DNA from: a virus
Strand: one strand, 5' to 3'
Length of the DNA stretch: 62,383 bases
Virus record (IMG/VR): IMGVR_UViG_3300014497_000010
Coordinates: 1-62,383 of that record
Shown: piece after piece, positions 14,174 to 22,524 of the stretch
Numbering within the stretch: position 1 is the first letter of the stretch
How the letters are laid out: every line of letters starts with the position of its first letter
The notes under the pieces: model-generated
What the model was told of the DNA's origin: nothing
The model's input: only the letters and a program-made list of their open reading frames with translations
Databases searched by the model: none
Translations under genes and position numbers: made by a program

Positions 14174-15082
14174 TTAGCCGTGGTCCATCAGGCCCGTGTC
14201 GCGTCGTCGCACCTCGTCGAGCCATCGTTCATCGTTCAGCCATGAGGCGGGGTGAGCGATCTTGTCCTCGGGCCGCTGTTCGGCGCGCATCTGCATCGCG
14301 AACCGACGAGCGCCAGCGAGCAGCGTCGACTCGTCGGTCTTCTTCCGAGCGGCCCTGTACGCGGCCCGAGCACGAGCGACAGCCACGTGTCGCGGGTACG
14401 AGCTGTACCACTCGCGGAAGCCGGGCGGATCATCCGGATGAGGTCGCGCAGCCCTTCCGCGGACGATGGAATCGTCCAGAGTAGTTAACTGCTCTTCTCT
14501 TCTCTTCTCTCTAGAGTCGACTCCCCCGGGGAGTCCGAGCGGGAGTTCATCGGGGAGTCCGGTGGCGAGTCCCCCGGGGACGTCGGCGGGGTGTCCGTTG
14601 AGGCGTCCGTCGGGGAGTCCCCCGGGGACGTCGGCGGGGACTCCGGTAGGGACATCTGCCGGATGCCCTCCGCCCGGACCGTCGTCGTCAGGCGGGGAGT
14701 CCGGCGGGGACGGCCTCGACGCCTTCGCCGCACGCGCCCTACGCTTCTGCGCGGCGTCACGCTCGCGCGCTGCTTCGAGGTCTGCTTTGGACTCCTGCAC
14801 GTCGAGCCAATCGTGCAGGATCCACCCTCTCTCGCCGCCGACCGTCGCGGGCTCGAAGTACTCGGCTTTGACAAGCCACGGGATCAAGACTCCGTCGGGG
14901 TCGAACCGTTCGGTTTCCTCGGCCGGGATGAATCCGTCGGACTCGTTCTCTGCGGCCCAGCACGCGGCGAACCACCACGCGCCCATCGCAGCCGTCCGCA
15001 GCGGCACCTCGGCCCGATCGCGGGGGATAAGGCGCGTCTTCCGGTGGGACGCCATCTTCGATTCGACCTTGAACCACAGCAC
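14174..15082 (-). CDS. replication initiator-like protein
   Basis: 302 residues. The start LWFKVESKMASHRKT and the following AWWFAACWAAENESDGFIP are typical of phage replication initiators with an N-terminal winged-helix domain. Residues ~130-205 are a Pro/Gly/Asp repeat linker (PADVPGGL units). The C-terminal ~95 residues (FREWYSSYPRHVAVARARAAYRAAR onward, interrupted here) resemble a DnaA/initiator C-terminal helical domain. GTG at 15082 follows the HTH gene's stop by two bases. Repeats in the linker may be the origin itself, as in lambda O. Confidence 0.7.
   Translation of the reverse strand: MLWFKVESKMASHRKTRLIPRDRAEVPLRTAAMGAWWFAACWAAENESDGFIPAEETERFDPDGVLIPWLVKAEYFEPATVGGERGWILHDWLDVQESKADLEAARERDAAQKRRARAAKASRPSPPDSPPDDDGPGGGHPADVPTGVPADVPGGLPDGRLNGHPADVPGGLATGLPDELPLGLPGGVDSREKRREEQLTTLDDSIVRGRAARPHPDDPPGFREWYSSYPRHVAVARARAAYRAARKKTDESTLLAGARRFAMQMRAEQRPEDKIAHPASWLNDERWLDEVRRRDTGLMDHG
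14528..14702. repeat. direct repeats in the initiator gene (candidate origin)
   Basis: GGGGAGTCC occurs at 14528, 14552, 14612 and 14694. A longer 25-bp unit repeats exactly at 14567-14591 and 14615-14639. Immediately to the left, 14477-14520 is AT/pyrimidine-rich (a CTTCT tract and TAGTTAACT), unlike the rest of this GC-rich region. Confidence 0.55.
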
Positions 15083-15084
15083 GG

Positions 15085-15342
15085 TCAGACCGCCTCGGGC
15101 GTCGTCGTCGAGCACGGGTCAGCCTGCCCTTCCGGTTCCCGATCGGCAGCGGCAGCGGCGAACTGCGCCTCGATCCACGCCTCGACGTCACCGCGGCGGA
15201 ACATGACCCGGCGACCGATCCGCGCGCCGGACGGACCGAGGCCGTCGACGCGCCAGTTTCGCAGGGTCGCCACGGGGATCCGGAGCCGCTCCGCGACCTC
15301 CTCATATGTCATCAGATCGTGCTCAGTCACGTCAGGTAGCAT
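15085..15342 (-). CDS. excisionase/MerR-type HTH protein
   Basis: 85 residues. MTYEEVAERLRIPVATLRNW is a helix-turn-helix followed by an RIGRRVMFRRGDVEAWIE wing and helix, the HTH_17 pattern of phage excisionases and AlpA-like regulators. Start placed at ATG 15342; the internal ATG at MTYEEV is possible. With no integrase in the window it may be a transcription regulator. It heads the initiator gene and has a hairpin plus CCCACCAC leader. Confidence 0.75.
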   Translation of the reverse strand: MLPDVTEHDLMTYEEVAERLRIPVATLRNWRVDGLGPSGARIGRRVMFRRGDVEAWIEAQFAAAAADREPEGQADPCSTTTPEAV

Positions 15343-15385
15343 ACCGTCTCACCCGATCACATCACGTTGTGGTGGGAAGTAGTGC

Positions 15386-15419
15386 GGGCCCCGGTCGAGT
15401 ATGCACCCGACCGGGGTCC
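15386..15419 (-). terminator. hairpin between DUF2303 gene and HTH gene
   Basis: Stem of about 12 bp (15386-15397/15408-15419), loop 10 nt. On the leftward transcript it is followed by TTCCCACCAC (complement of 15369-15377). Confidence 0.55.
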
Positions 15420-15440
15420 CGTGTCTCGCCCGTGGCGTAG

Positions 15441-16337
15441 TTACCGGCCGGTACGCGAAACGATGCCCGCCATTGGGTCACCGAACAGCACCGGCGGCGC
15501 CACGCCCGCCGCGTTGATCTCCGTGACGAGGTCGCGGAACGCCAGCTCGGCGATCATGTCCCGCTGCATCAGCCGGTAGCCCATCGACGCGCCCTCGCTC
15601 GATCCGTGGAACCGCAGCCGCGCCTCGATCAGCACCTGCGGGGAGCCGATCCAGATCGGCGCCGAGAACGCGATCAGCGGCGGGATCTCCACCCGCGCAT
15701 CACGCCCGGCACGCGCGTCGGAGGTCTGCTCGAAACGGAACTCGACGTCCCCGCTCTGTGTCCGGACCCGCGACGCGAAATCGATGTTCTGCCGGACGTT
15801 GAGCGTCGACGCGATTTCCAGCATCGTCGCCGAGTCGGGCCGCGCGACGGTGTGCGCGAGATCTTCGATCAGCTCCGCGAACTGCCGTTGCGGGAACATC
15901 TTCCCCGAACTCGTGACGATCTTCTGCCAATCCTCGGTGATCTTCAGCCGCAGCGCCGCGATGTCGTCGCGGCGCCCGGCGAGCGCCCCGTCGGCGCCTC
16001 CGTCGAGGGAGTCGGCCCCCGCGTACTCGGGGTGATCGTTGAGCACGGCGATGATCGCCTCGTCCTCCATCGAGGCGTACAGCAGGGTGTCGGCGGTGCC
16101 GAAGCGCCCGACGTAGGCCACGAACGAATCGACGTCGGACAGGGTCACCTGACCGCGGCGCCGCGTCGGCCGGTCGAGCTTGTCGCGCCAGTCGAGGGTC
16201 CGGCCGTTGACGAGCACGGCGAGCCCCGGCGCCTCGTAGACCGCGTCTACTTCCGACTCGGCGAGGCGCGCGGCGAGGTCGCCGACGAGCGCCAGCGGCG
16301 CCGCTTCGCGGCCTTCGTTGTACTGGGAGAGATCCAC
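15441..16337 (-). CDS. DUF2303 family protein
   Basis: 298 residues matching DUF2303 in order: a DVDSFVAYVGRF segment, WQKIVTSSGKMFPQRQFAELIEDLAH, a beta-rich centre (GDVEFRFEQTSDA) and a final domain with IPPLIAFSAPIWIG. This family is common in phages near recombination and replication genes; its biochemical role is not established. GTG at 16337 is chosen because AAAGGA lies eight bases upstream and CCCACCACC precedes it; the frame is open further but has no better signal. Confidence 0.8.
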   Translation of the reverse strand: MDLSQYNEGREAAPLALVGDLAARLAESEVDAVYEAPGLAVLVNGRTLDWRDKLDRPTRRRGQVTLSDVDSFVAYVGRFGTADTLLYASMEDEAIIAVLNDHPEYAGADSLDGGADGALAGRRDDIAALRLKITEDWQKIVTSSGKMFPQRQFAELIEDLAHTVARPDSATMLEIASTLNVRQNIDFASRVRTQSGDVEFRFEQTSDARAGRDARVEIPPLIAFSAPIWIGSPQVLIEARLRFHGSSEGASMGYRLMQRDMIAELAFRDLVTEINAAGVAPPVLFGDPMAGIVSRTGR

Positions 16338-16406
16338 TACGTGATCCTTTGTCTCGGTGGTGGGATGATCTTCATTGATCGTTCTGGTGAGACATTCCAC
16401 GGAGAG

Positions 16407-16415
16407 CGTGTAAAT
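16407..16415 (+). promoter_or_regulatory. rightward promoter-like motif in an intergenic gap
   Basis: GCGTGTAAATT inside a palindrome (GGAGAG...CTCTCC, 16401-16422). It points away from the leftward operon, so it might drive a short RNA or act as an operator. Confidence 0.4.
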
Positions 16416-16421
16416 TCTCTC

Positions 16422-16560
16422 CGGTGGGTTACGGGATGGGGTCGGGAACGATCTCGTCTGCGGCGCTCTCAGGGCCGTTTACGGCGAAACGCCCTTGCCC
16501 TACGATCGGGGCCGCCTGGCCCGTGCGGACGCCCAACGGCTCGCCGCCGCACGGGTCGGG
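16422..16560 (+). ncRNA. candidate small RNA, speculative
   Basis: The gap 16338-16567 has no convincing gene. On the plus strand the motif at 16407-16415 would start a transcript near 16422, and a 9-bp stem (16520-16528/16547-16555) could end it, giving ~140 nt. The same hairpin could equally end the leftward gene 16568-16930. Confidence 0.25.
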
Positions 16561-16567
16561 CGGGTGA

Positions 16568-16930
16568 TCAGTCGAGCCGCGGATCGTCCCGGTTCGGGTC
16601 CTGCCGGGTCATCTGCCCGTCGATCCCCGTCGCGTAGAAGATCGACGCCGGACGCCGGACCCGCGGCAGCGTCGCCTTCGCGTCGCCCTCCACGATCAGT
16701 ACGCCGGTCTCGTCGAACGTCTTCGGGTCCTGCGGCTCGATCGTGAGCGTCACGATCACGGTCGCCTTCCGACCCGTCGTCTCGACCGCCTTGACCGCCT
16801 CGGCCATCCGGTCAGTCGCGTCCGCCTCCACCCGGCCCCGGTCGATGTCGATCAGGTACGTAGAGAACGGGGTCCGCTCGTCGCGCACGTTCGCCGTCGT
16901 CGCGGGCTCGGTCTTGCGTTCGTCAGCCAT
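16568..16930 (-). CDS. hypothetical protein, 120 aa
   Basis: Starts MADERKTEP with GGAAGGAG ribosome binding site. Middle is beta-rich (ATVIVTLTIEPQD), C terminus PRVRRPASIFYATG. In this position, beside the DUF2303 gene, small beta-rich proteins are common in phage recombination modules, but I recognise no family. Confidence 0.65.
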   Translation of the reverse strand: MADERKTEPATTANVRDERTPFSTYLIDIDRGRVEADATDRMAEAVKAVETTGRKATVIVTLTIEPQDPKTFDETGVLIVEGDAKATLPRVRRPASIFYATGIDGQMTRQDPNRDDPRLD

Positions 16931-16982
16931 CGGCCGACTCCTTCCGTCGTGCGGTGTCCGCGGGCCGGTCGGCCCGCGGTGA

Positions 16983-17180
16983 TCAGTGGGGATCGGGGCG
17001 AAGCTGGTCGGGCCGGTAGTGGTCGTCCATCCCGTCGGACCACCGCACCCGCACGGTGAACTCCCCGCGCATCTCGGCGGCCCGAGGCGGGTCGTGCGGG
17101 TCGTCGGCGATCACCACCCCTCGGATCGGCTCACCGGCCAAGATCACTCGGTCGCCGACTTCGAACGTGTCCACGTACAT
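16983..17180 (-). CDS. small SH3-like protein, 65 aa
   Basis: FEVGDRVILAG...RVRW is a small beta-barrel pattern. ATG at 17180 overlaps the upstream stop (TGATG). A dispersed 10-mer copy (17167-17174) covers codons 3-5. Function unknown. Confidence 0.6.
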   Translation of the reverse strand: MYVDTFEVGDRVILAGEPIRGVVIADDPHDPPRAAEMRGEFTVRVRWSDGMDDHYRPDQLRPDPH

Positions 17181-17929
17181 CAGGCGTTCCTCCCTCGGGC
17201 GCGTAGTGCGCTGTGCAGACCCATCACCGGGACGAGCGCGTCCCACAGCCCGCGCGCGTAGTCCTTCGCAAGCGCCGCGTCGACCTGGTCGAGGTCGCTC
17301 GGTTCGAGCTGCCCGAGCGGAGTGATCGCCGCGTAGATCTCGGTGAGCGCGTCGCCGACGACCCGGCGGACGTCGATCTCCCGCGGCGGCGCCGGTGGCT
17401 CGTCGACGACGGGCTCAGGGGCCGGAGCGTCGGCCGGAGCGTCGGCCGCCCAGATCACCGAGTCCAGCGAGCACGCCCCGCCGTGGGCCCGCGACCGCGC
17501 ACACGCGGCCTCGAACTCGTCGTCGGACAGCTCGGCCAGCCGGTACAGCGGGCTGATCGGGTCGCCGCCGGTCAGCTCCCGGATCGACGGGTAGCCCGAC
17601 GCCGGGGGTCCCACCCGGCCGCACTCGATACCCGCGGCGATCGTCGCCCCGAGCGTCCGGTCGACGATCCGGGCGGCCTGCTGCGCGTCGGCGATGCTCT
17701 CGGTCGACAGTCGGCGCCGGGTGATGGTGGCGACCATCGGCCTGAGCACGCGGCGTAGCCGGGCAGCTTCGGCCCAGTCGCCGCTGGCGACCGTCTCGCC
17801 GGACCAGCGGCGGACCACGGACAGGACCGCGGTAGCGGTCGCGTTCATCTGCACAGCGGAGTCACGGGGGAGATCGACGAGCCGGGGCAGGATCTCGCCC
17901 TCGGGCTCGGCGGGGACGGGCTCGGACAC
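17180..17929 (-). CDS. hypothetical protein, 249 aa
   Basis: Mostly helical, with a Pro/Ala/Asp-rich linker around residues 165-185. GTG start at 17929 chosen from the promoter and leader; the ribosome binding site is poor. First gene of a leftward operon through the recombination/replication genes. No family recognised. Confidence 0.6.
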   Translation of the reverse strand: MSEPVPAEPEGEILPRLVDLPRDSAVQMNATATAVLSVVRRWSGETVASGDWAEAARLRRVLRPMVATITRRRLSTESIADAQQAARIVDRTLGATIAAGIECGRVGPPASGYPSIRELTGGDPISPLYRLAELSDDEFEAACARSRAHGGACSLDSVIWAADAPADAPAPEPVVDEPPAPPREIDVRRVVGDALTEIYAAITPLGQLEPSDLDQVDAALAKDYARGLWDALVPVMGLHSALRARGRNA

Positions 17930-18019
17930 GGTGGGCTCGCAATCTACGGTGTTCGTGGGTTGTTACTCGGTTGCGGATCTTCGGGGTCCACCGGGAGCAG
18001 GCGAAACGCCGCCCGACGG

Positions 18020-18030
18020 ACATTACACGA
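18020..18030 (-). promoter_or_regulatory. leftward promoter upstream of 17929
   Basis: Minus strand CGTGTAATGTCC; TAATGT at complement of 18020-18025. Leader of about 80 bases to the GTG at 17929. It overlaps the end of the gene 18031-18246. Confidence 0.5.
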
Positions 18031-18246
18031 TCAGCGGGGATTAGATGAGTTCCGGTAGAACTCGATCGCCTCCGCGATCCCCGCCCAGTGCTCATCAGTG
18101 CCGCGCCGGTTGCCCGCGATCTGCGCCCGAAGGTCCCGCGGCAGCCGGTACCACCCCGGCTTGCACGCGAACAGCCGGTCGGGAACGTTCGCCCCGCAAC
18201 CGCACGGGCAGCGGTGATGGGTGCGGCTCGGCCTCGGGCTGGTCAT
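18031..18246 (-). CDS. small zinc-finger phage protein, 71 aa
   Basis: CPCGCGANVPDRLFACKPGWYRLP is the Cys pattern of a widespread actinophage small protein with a zinc knuckle, followed by a helical C terminus ending in a WAGIAEAIEFY segment. ATGA overlap with the annealing-protein gene. Role unknown. Confidence 0.7.
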   Translation of the reverse strand: MTSPRPSRTHHRCPCGCGANVPDRLFACKPGWYRLPRDLRAQIAGNRRGTDEHWAGIAEAIEFYRNSSNPR

Positions 18247-19478
18247 GACCGGTCCTCCTCGGCGGGTGGCTCCTCGGGGTCGGGTCGGACGTCGGCAGCC
18301 CGCGCCTCGTCGTCCTCGCGCAACGTCTGCGCGACGTAGTCGCGCAGCTCGCCCGCGTCGAGCCGACCGCGCAGCGTGCCGTACACGATCAAACCCTCTT
18401 CCTCGGACAGGTCGTCGCTGGTCGTGATCGGCCGGTCGAGCCGATCGGCGATGATCTCGAACAGGCGCAGCCGCTTCGCCCGATCCTTGCGCGAGTCCAG
18501 CCCGGCGTCCTTACAGATCGCCATCAGCTTTGTCCGGGTCGGGCCAGTCAACGGCGGCGCCTTGACGGGCTCGGCCGCAGGCTCACCGTCGGGGTCGCCT
18601 GCGGGCTCGGTGGCCTCAGCGGGCGGCTCAGCGGGTGGGGCCGCCGCCTGCTCGTCGGCGTGCGCGGTGACCGACTTCGCGCCCGCCTGCGGCGTCGTCG
18701 CCGCCTTCGCGTCCACCTTCTCCGGCGGTGCCGGGAACAGGTCCCAGATCGAAGCCTCCCCGCGGTTGATCTGATCGATCGCGATCCGCAGGACCGCGAG
18801 ATCCCCGCGCAGCGTGTCGCCCCAGCTCTCCCGCCCGACCCGGTACAGCACGTTGGCCCGCGGCACCCCGAGCGCGACGATCATCTCGCCGACCTCGCGC
18901 CGGATGTCCTCGATCGGACGATCACGCTGCTCGATCACCGCACGCGCGGTGTCCTCGGCCTCGGCCACATACCAGTCCGGCAACACGTTCGCGGCCTGCA
19001 CGCGCACCTTCCGCTGCGCCACCGCCGAGCACAGCTCCCGGATCTCGCGCTCCGAGTTCGCCGGACGCGACTTCTCACCGCGCAGGTCGACGACCCACGG
19101 GACGATGAACGTCTCCTCGATGCGGAAGTTCGACTGAAGATCCCACGCCCACGCCTGCATCTCGGTGTGCCGGTTGCGCTCGTCGCGGTGAAGCTGCCGA
19201 GCGCCGATGCTCATGTTCCCGAAGATCGCCGAGATGGTCCGCATGAGCTTCACCGACGAGCCCACGAGATCCTTCCCGCCGCGGGGCAGCGACCAGAACG
19301 CGGTTTTCGCGACCCGCTCGGTCTGGCAGACAAGCAGCATGTCGGCGCGGACAGCCTTGAGGTCGCGGGGCCAGCGCTTCGCCGCCTCCATCGCCGCGAG
19401 CGTGTCGGCGGTAGCCCGCGCCTGCTCGATCTGTGTGCCCTGCGACGTGTAGTCGGGGCCGTTGACTGCGAGGGTCAC
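18243..19478 (-). CDS. ssDNA-annealing recombinase-like protein
   Basis: 411 residues. Residues ~45-190 (a Cys-Gln-x-x-Arg segment, SLPRGGKDLVGSSVKLMR, AWAWDLQSNFR and RRxxVRAANV-type motifs) fit a phage single-strand-annealing protein family. It lies directly after an exonuclease gene (GTGA overlap), the usual RecE/RecT-type pairing. A Pro/Glu/Ala-rich linker joins a C-terminal ~75-residue helical domain (TRTKLMAICKDAGLD) like those ending phage RecT/Erf proteins. The exact superfamily is not certain. Confidence 0.7.
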   Translation of the reverse strand: MTLAVNGPDYTSQGTQIEQARATADTLAAMEAAKRWPRDLKAVRADMLLVCQTERVAKTAFWSLPRGGKDLVGSSVKLMRTISAIFGNMSIGARQLHRDERNRHTEMQAWAWDLQSNFRIEETFIVPWVVDLRGEKSRPANSEREIRELCSAVAQRKVRVQAANVLPDWYVAEAEDTARAVIEQRDRPIEDIRREVGEMIVALGVPRANVLYRVGRESWGDTLRGDLAVLRIAIDQINRGEASIWDLFPAPPEKVDAKAATTPQAGAKSVTAHADEQAAAPPAEPPAEATEPAGDPDGEPAAEPVKAPPLTGPTRTKLMAICKDAGLDSRKDRAKRLRLFEIIADRLDRPITTSDDLSEEEGLIVYGTLRGRLDAGELRDYVAQTLREDDEARAADVRPDPEEPPAEEDRS

Positions 19479-20500
19479 CACTGCTCTCCTGACGTGTCGA
19501 AGATCCCGGCGGCGCTCGCCGCCTGGAACTGGTATTTCGCCCACCGCGGCACGCCGATCGGCTCGACATCGGAGATGTCGTCGGGGTCGTCGTATCCGGG
19601 CCAGACCCCGCGGATCGAGCACTCGGCGTAGAGGTCGAGCGCCTTCCGGTTCTTGATCTCCGCCTGGCGGAGCGTCTCGTCCTCGATCGGGCGGGCCAGC
19701 GGGACGTGAGGCTCCTCTTTCCCGACCACCACGATCCACGGCCGGATCGCCTCGACGGGCGGCAGGATCCCGAGCTTGATCAGCGCGCGGATCCCGGCGA
19801 TGTAGTGGGCGAACTGCTGGTCGTACTGGAACCGGGCGATCGACGTGGACACGCTGAGCGGGTCGGCGTGGTTGGCCTTCGACTTCAGGTCCACGATGAT
19901 CATCTCGTCGGCGTAGTCCGGCACACAGTCGATCATCGCCCGGCACATCACGCCGGTGGCCTCGTCCTGCCAGACGATCACGAACTCGGCGGTGAAGGCG
20001 CCCGGGGTGAAGAACCCGGCCGCGAACGGGTGGCGCCGCAGCGCCGCGACCATCGCCGCGACCGTGTCAGCCTCCTTCGTGAGCAGCGGGATCTTCCCGG
20101 CCGCGTAGGCGGCGTCCCGCTCGGCCTGCGCCTTCTGCGTCTTCCAGTTGTCCGCCTTCACCTTGACGACCTCGCCGCCGCAGCCGAGCACGTCGGCATG
20201 GAACCCCGAGCCGACGTCGAAATAGCGTTGCGGCTTGCGGTCCTGGTCGAGGTAGTGCCGGGCGTGCCACGGGGTGCCCTCGGGTGGGGTCATCTTCCGC
20301 AGGACCGTCGAGGACACCGACCCACCGACGACCGGGTCCGCCTGATAGCGGGCGTTCGTCATCCGGTACAGCCCAGGTCGAGTGATCCACGGGGCGAGTT
20401 CGTAGACGAGGACGGTCGGATCGTGACGCATGATCTGCGACCCACTTCCCGGCAAGTTCTCGACCACTTGTGGCGGTTCGGCGATATGCTGCGCGTGCAT
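19475..20500 (-). CDS. RecE/YqaJ-like PD-(D/E)XK exonuclease
   Basis: 341 residues. Middle segment has VGSGFHADVLG, then EFVIVWQDEATGVMCRAMID with a catalytic Asp, then IIVDLKSKANHADP, a D-x-K pattern of PD-(D/E)XK exonucleases of the RecE/PDDEXK_1 kind, then FQYDQQFAHY. It should resect double-stranded ends to give 3' single strands for the annealing protein encoded next. ATG at 20500 follows a leader with a hairpin and CTCCCACCAC. Confidence 0.75.
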   Translation of the reverse strand: MHAQHIAEPPQVVENLPGSGSQIMRHDPTVLVYELAPWITRPGLYRMTNARYQADPVVGGSVSSTVLRKMTPPEGTPWHARHYLDQDRKPQRYFDVGSGFHADVLGCGGEVVKVKADNWKTQKAQAERDAAYAAGKIPLLTKEADTVAAMVAALRRHPFAAGFFTPGAFTAEFVIVWQDEATGVMCRAMIDCVPDYADEMIIVDLKSKANHADPLSVSTSIARFQYDQQFAHYIAGIRALIKLGILPPVEAIRPWIVVVGKEEPHVPLARPIEDETLRQAEIKNRKALDLYAECSIRGVWPGYDDPDDISDVEPIGVPRWAKYQFQAASAAGIFDTSGEQW

Positions 20501-20533
20501 CCGTGAGGATCGCCTCTTCTGTGGTGGGAGAGA

Positions 20534-20572
20534 GGATGGCCCCCGTCGTGCCGTTGCCGACGGGGTCCATCC
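20534..20572 (-). terminator. hairpin between repressor and exonuclease genes
   Basis: Stem 20534-20548/20558-20572 with one mismatch and a 9-nt loop, followed on the leftward transcript by TCTCTCCCACCAC. It could terminate the repressor transcript or be a processing/antitermination site. Confidence 0.5.
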
Positions 20573-20576
20573 GCAT

Positions 20577-20885
20577 TTAGACGGTGGCGCGGCCTGATCC
20601 GCGGATCTCGGTCAGCTCGCCCGCGGCGCTGCCCGGCTTGGTCTCCGCGATCTCGCGAATGTGCAAGCGGTTGCCGAACGCGTCCAGCAGCAGCGCGAGG
20701 GTTTCGAGCGTGACCCCGCCGTGCCCGTTGATCACCCGCGAGATGTGGCCTTCGGAGATCCCGGCGCGCCGGGCGAGTTCGGCCTGCGACCATCCGGCGG
20801 AGCGCCGGGCGAGGTCGAGCTGATCGCCACGGAGCCGGATCGGCCCCTCGAACTCCGCTTCGGGCGGCGACGGATCTTGTGTCAT
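20577..20885 (-). CDS. XRE-family HTH repressor
   Basis: 102 residues. RLRGDQLDLARRSAGWSQAE followed by LARRAGISEGHISRVINGHG is a Cro/CI-type helix-turn-helix (about residues 18-58). ATG at 20885 is chosen because TAGGTT lies exactly seven bases upstream, giving a leaderless transcript; another ATG at 20909 is possible. Its promoter is divergent from 20965-21318, the classic position of a phage repressor, but no integrase accompanies it. Confidence 0.8.
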   Translation of the reverse strand: MTQDPSPPEAEFEGPIRLRGDQLDLARRSAGWSQAELARRAGISEGHISRVINGHGGVTLETLALLLDAFGNRLHIREIAETKPGSAAGELTEIRGSGRATV

Positions 20886-20964
20886 GCGGTCCAACCTAGT
20901 GCCATGCAAGCCCGTTGCGCAACCCCCTTGTTACGCCTCCGTTGGAGCGTGTAGAGTCTCCGCC
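20886..20964. promoter_or_regulatory. divergent control region
   Basis: Leftward: TTGCGC-18-TAGGTT, then seven bases to the repressor ATG. Rightward: TTGTTA (20928)-18-TAGAGT (20952-20957) within GCGTGTAGAGTC, then seven bases to ATG 20965. Both genes therefore look leaderless. TTGCGCAA is a short palindrome between them and a candidate operator. Confidence 0.65.
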
Positions 20965-21318
20965 ATGACAACCCCCGCCCTCGGTCCCGCCGACGTTTCC
21001 GTGCACGCCACCGTCACCGTCCCGGTGAAGGCTGATGACCTGTTCGTCCGCGACGACACCGAGTCCCCCCGCGTGTTCCTCGCCGACACCGTGACGATCA
21101 CCTACGCCCAGAGCTACACCGACGCCGGATCCGACCACGAGATCGCCGGTCCGTGGGAGGTCGTGGCCGTCGTCGGCGGACACGTCATCACCGGCGGCCG
21201 GGTCGGGAAGCGGCCCGCACGGCGCACCTTCCGCGACAACGGATCCGACGACGCCGCCTTCCCGTCGTGGCTCGCCGGGGTCATCGACCGCTACCACCCC
21301 GACAAGGCGAACGTCTGA
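20965..21318 (+). CDS. hypothetical protein, 117 aa, leaderless
   Basis: First rightward gene of the control region, in the position of a Cro or early gene, but its sequence is beta-rich and not HTH-like. No family recognised. A strong hairpin follows it. Confidence 0.65.
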   Translation: MTTPALGPADVSVHATVTVPVKADDLFVRDDTESPRVFLADTVTITYAQSYTDAGSDHEIAGPWEVVAVVGGHVITGGRVGKRPARRTFRDNGSDDAAFPSWLAGVIDRYHPDKANV

Positions 21319-21327
21319 CCCTGCCCA

Positions 21328-21360
21328 CGACCCGACCCCGGCACCCCCGGGGTCGGGTCG
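21328..21360 (+). terminator. hairpin terminator
   Basis: Perfect 14-bp stem (21328-21341/21347-21360) with a 5-nt loop after the first rightward gene. It would attenuate transcription into the following genes. Confidence 0.65.
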
Positions 21361-21387
21361 CCGCCTCTGCCCCCACCGGAGACCCCC

Positions 21388-21990
21388 ATGCCTGACGTCA
21401 TCACCACCACGCACCGGATCGCCCGCGAGTACCACCGCCTCGGCCTCAACGCCCGCGACCGCATCCGTGACGCCGCGCCCGAGCTGAAGGCCGCGCTCGA
21501 TGAGCTGATGGAGCTGCCCGTCTGGCAGATCGACCCCGATCAGGTTGTCGAGGCACCCGGCGGTGCGCTGCGCCGCCTGCCCCCGAACGCCGCTCAGCTC
21601 ATGGCGGACATCTGGCAGGCGCCCGAAAGTTCCGAGTCGGACCGGGCGGCGCTCTGCGCCGTGCTCAGGCTGGTCGACTCGTGGACCGTGCCGCGGCCGG
21701 ACGTGTCCTACCTCCCCGAGAACGAGCCGATCCCGTTCACCCCGGTCGATCCGTGGGCCACGCCGCCGCGCGACGCCGAGGCGCCGGAGCCGACGGTCCG
21801 GTCCTCTGACCTCTACGCGCTGCTCAGCTCGTCCGGTGTCGTCGCGCCGACCAGCATCGACGACCCGTTCACTCCGGCCGAAGACCTTCCCGCGCACATC
21901 CTCGCGTGGCTGTCCGACCTCGTCGGCACCCTGCGCGGCTACCGGATCACCCACGAACAGGACATGCTCGCGGTCGGGTCGGGCAAGTGA
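21388..21990 (+). CDS. hypothetical protein, 200 aa
   Basis: Helical N-terminal part and a Pro/acid-rich middle. Preceded by CCACCGGAGA. Overlaps the next start by TGATG. Unknown family. Confidence 0.6.
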   Translation: MPDVITTTHRIAREYHRLGLNARDRIRDAAPELKAALDELMELPVWQIDPDQVVEAPGGALRRLPPNAAQLMADIWQAPESSESDRAALCAVLRLVDSWTVPRPDVSYLPENEPIPFTPVDPWATPPRDAEAPEPTVRSSDLYALLSSSGVVAPTSIDDPFTPAEDLPAHILAWLSDLVGTLRGYRITHEQDMLAVGSGK

Positions 21991-22187
21991 TGATGGGCCC
22001 GAACGAGGCCGAGCGCCACCGGGCGTGGTTGTGGCGCCGTGTCCACGACGCCACGGTCAATGAGGCCGTCACCCTGGCCCGTACCCTGCCCGACGTGGAC
22101 CCGACCGGCCCCGACGCGGCGTCGGCCCTCGCCGACTACCGAGTGGCATTCGAGAGCGGAGCGCGCGGTGAACCTCGCCGAGATTGA
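21990..22187 (+). CDS. hypothetical protein, 65 aa
   Basis: Helical, charged small protein. Start inside TGATGATG; overlaps the following gene by 20 bp. A dispersed 10-mer lies at 22039. Function unknown. Confidence 0.5.
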   Translation: MMGPNEAERHRAWLWRRVHDATVNEAVTLARTLPDVDPTGPDAASALADYRVAFESGARGEPRRD

Positions 22188-22524
22188 GGCCGAACTTGCC
22201 CGCTGGTCGTTCATGCCCGGCTGGACGTTCCGGCTGATGGTGCTCGAACCGGCAGTCGTCGGCGGGATGCGCCTGTTCGACCGTACCGCCGCAGTCCTGC
22301 GGATCACCGCGACGGTGCCGAACAGCTACAACCCCGAACAGACGATCCGCGTCGAGTCGAACGCGCCGATCCCCGTCGAGCTGTTCGAGCGGCATCCCGA
22401 GGCGTTCCCCGGGTGGCTACGTCAGATCGTCCACGACCGGATGTGCCATGAGGCCGACGAGTGGCTCAAGCGAGACGGCGTCATGACTTATGACCCGCAC
22501 GCGAAGAAACGGAGCACCCGATGA
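22168..22524 (+). CDS. hypothetical protein, 118 aa
   Basis: GTG start at 22168. The C-terminal VHDRMCHEADEWLKRDG segment recurs, as far as I recall, in small conserved phage proteins. No known function. ATGA overlap with the next gene. Confidence 0.6.
   Translation: MNLAEIEAELARWSFMPGWTFRLMVLEPAVVGGMRLFDRTAAVLRITATVPNSYNPEQTIRVESNAPIPVELFERHPEAFPGWLRQIVHDRMCHEADEWLKRDGVMTYDPHAKKRSTR

Noticed and set aside
12633-14177. A 514-codon rightward open frame opposite the DnaB gene
   Set aside because: The leftward frame has clear Walker motifs; the rightward one is a GC-rich shadow.
15085-15342. Excisionase as proof of lysogeny
   Set aside because: HTH_17 proteins also serve as regulators, and no integrase or attachment site was found.
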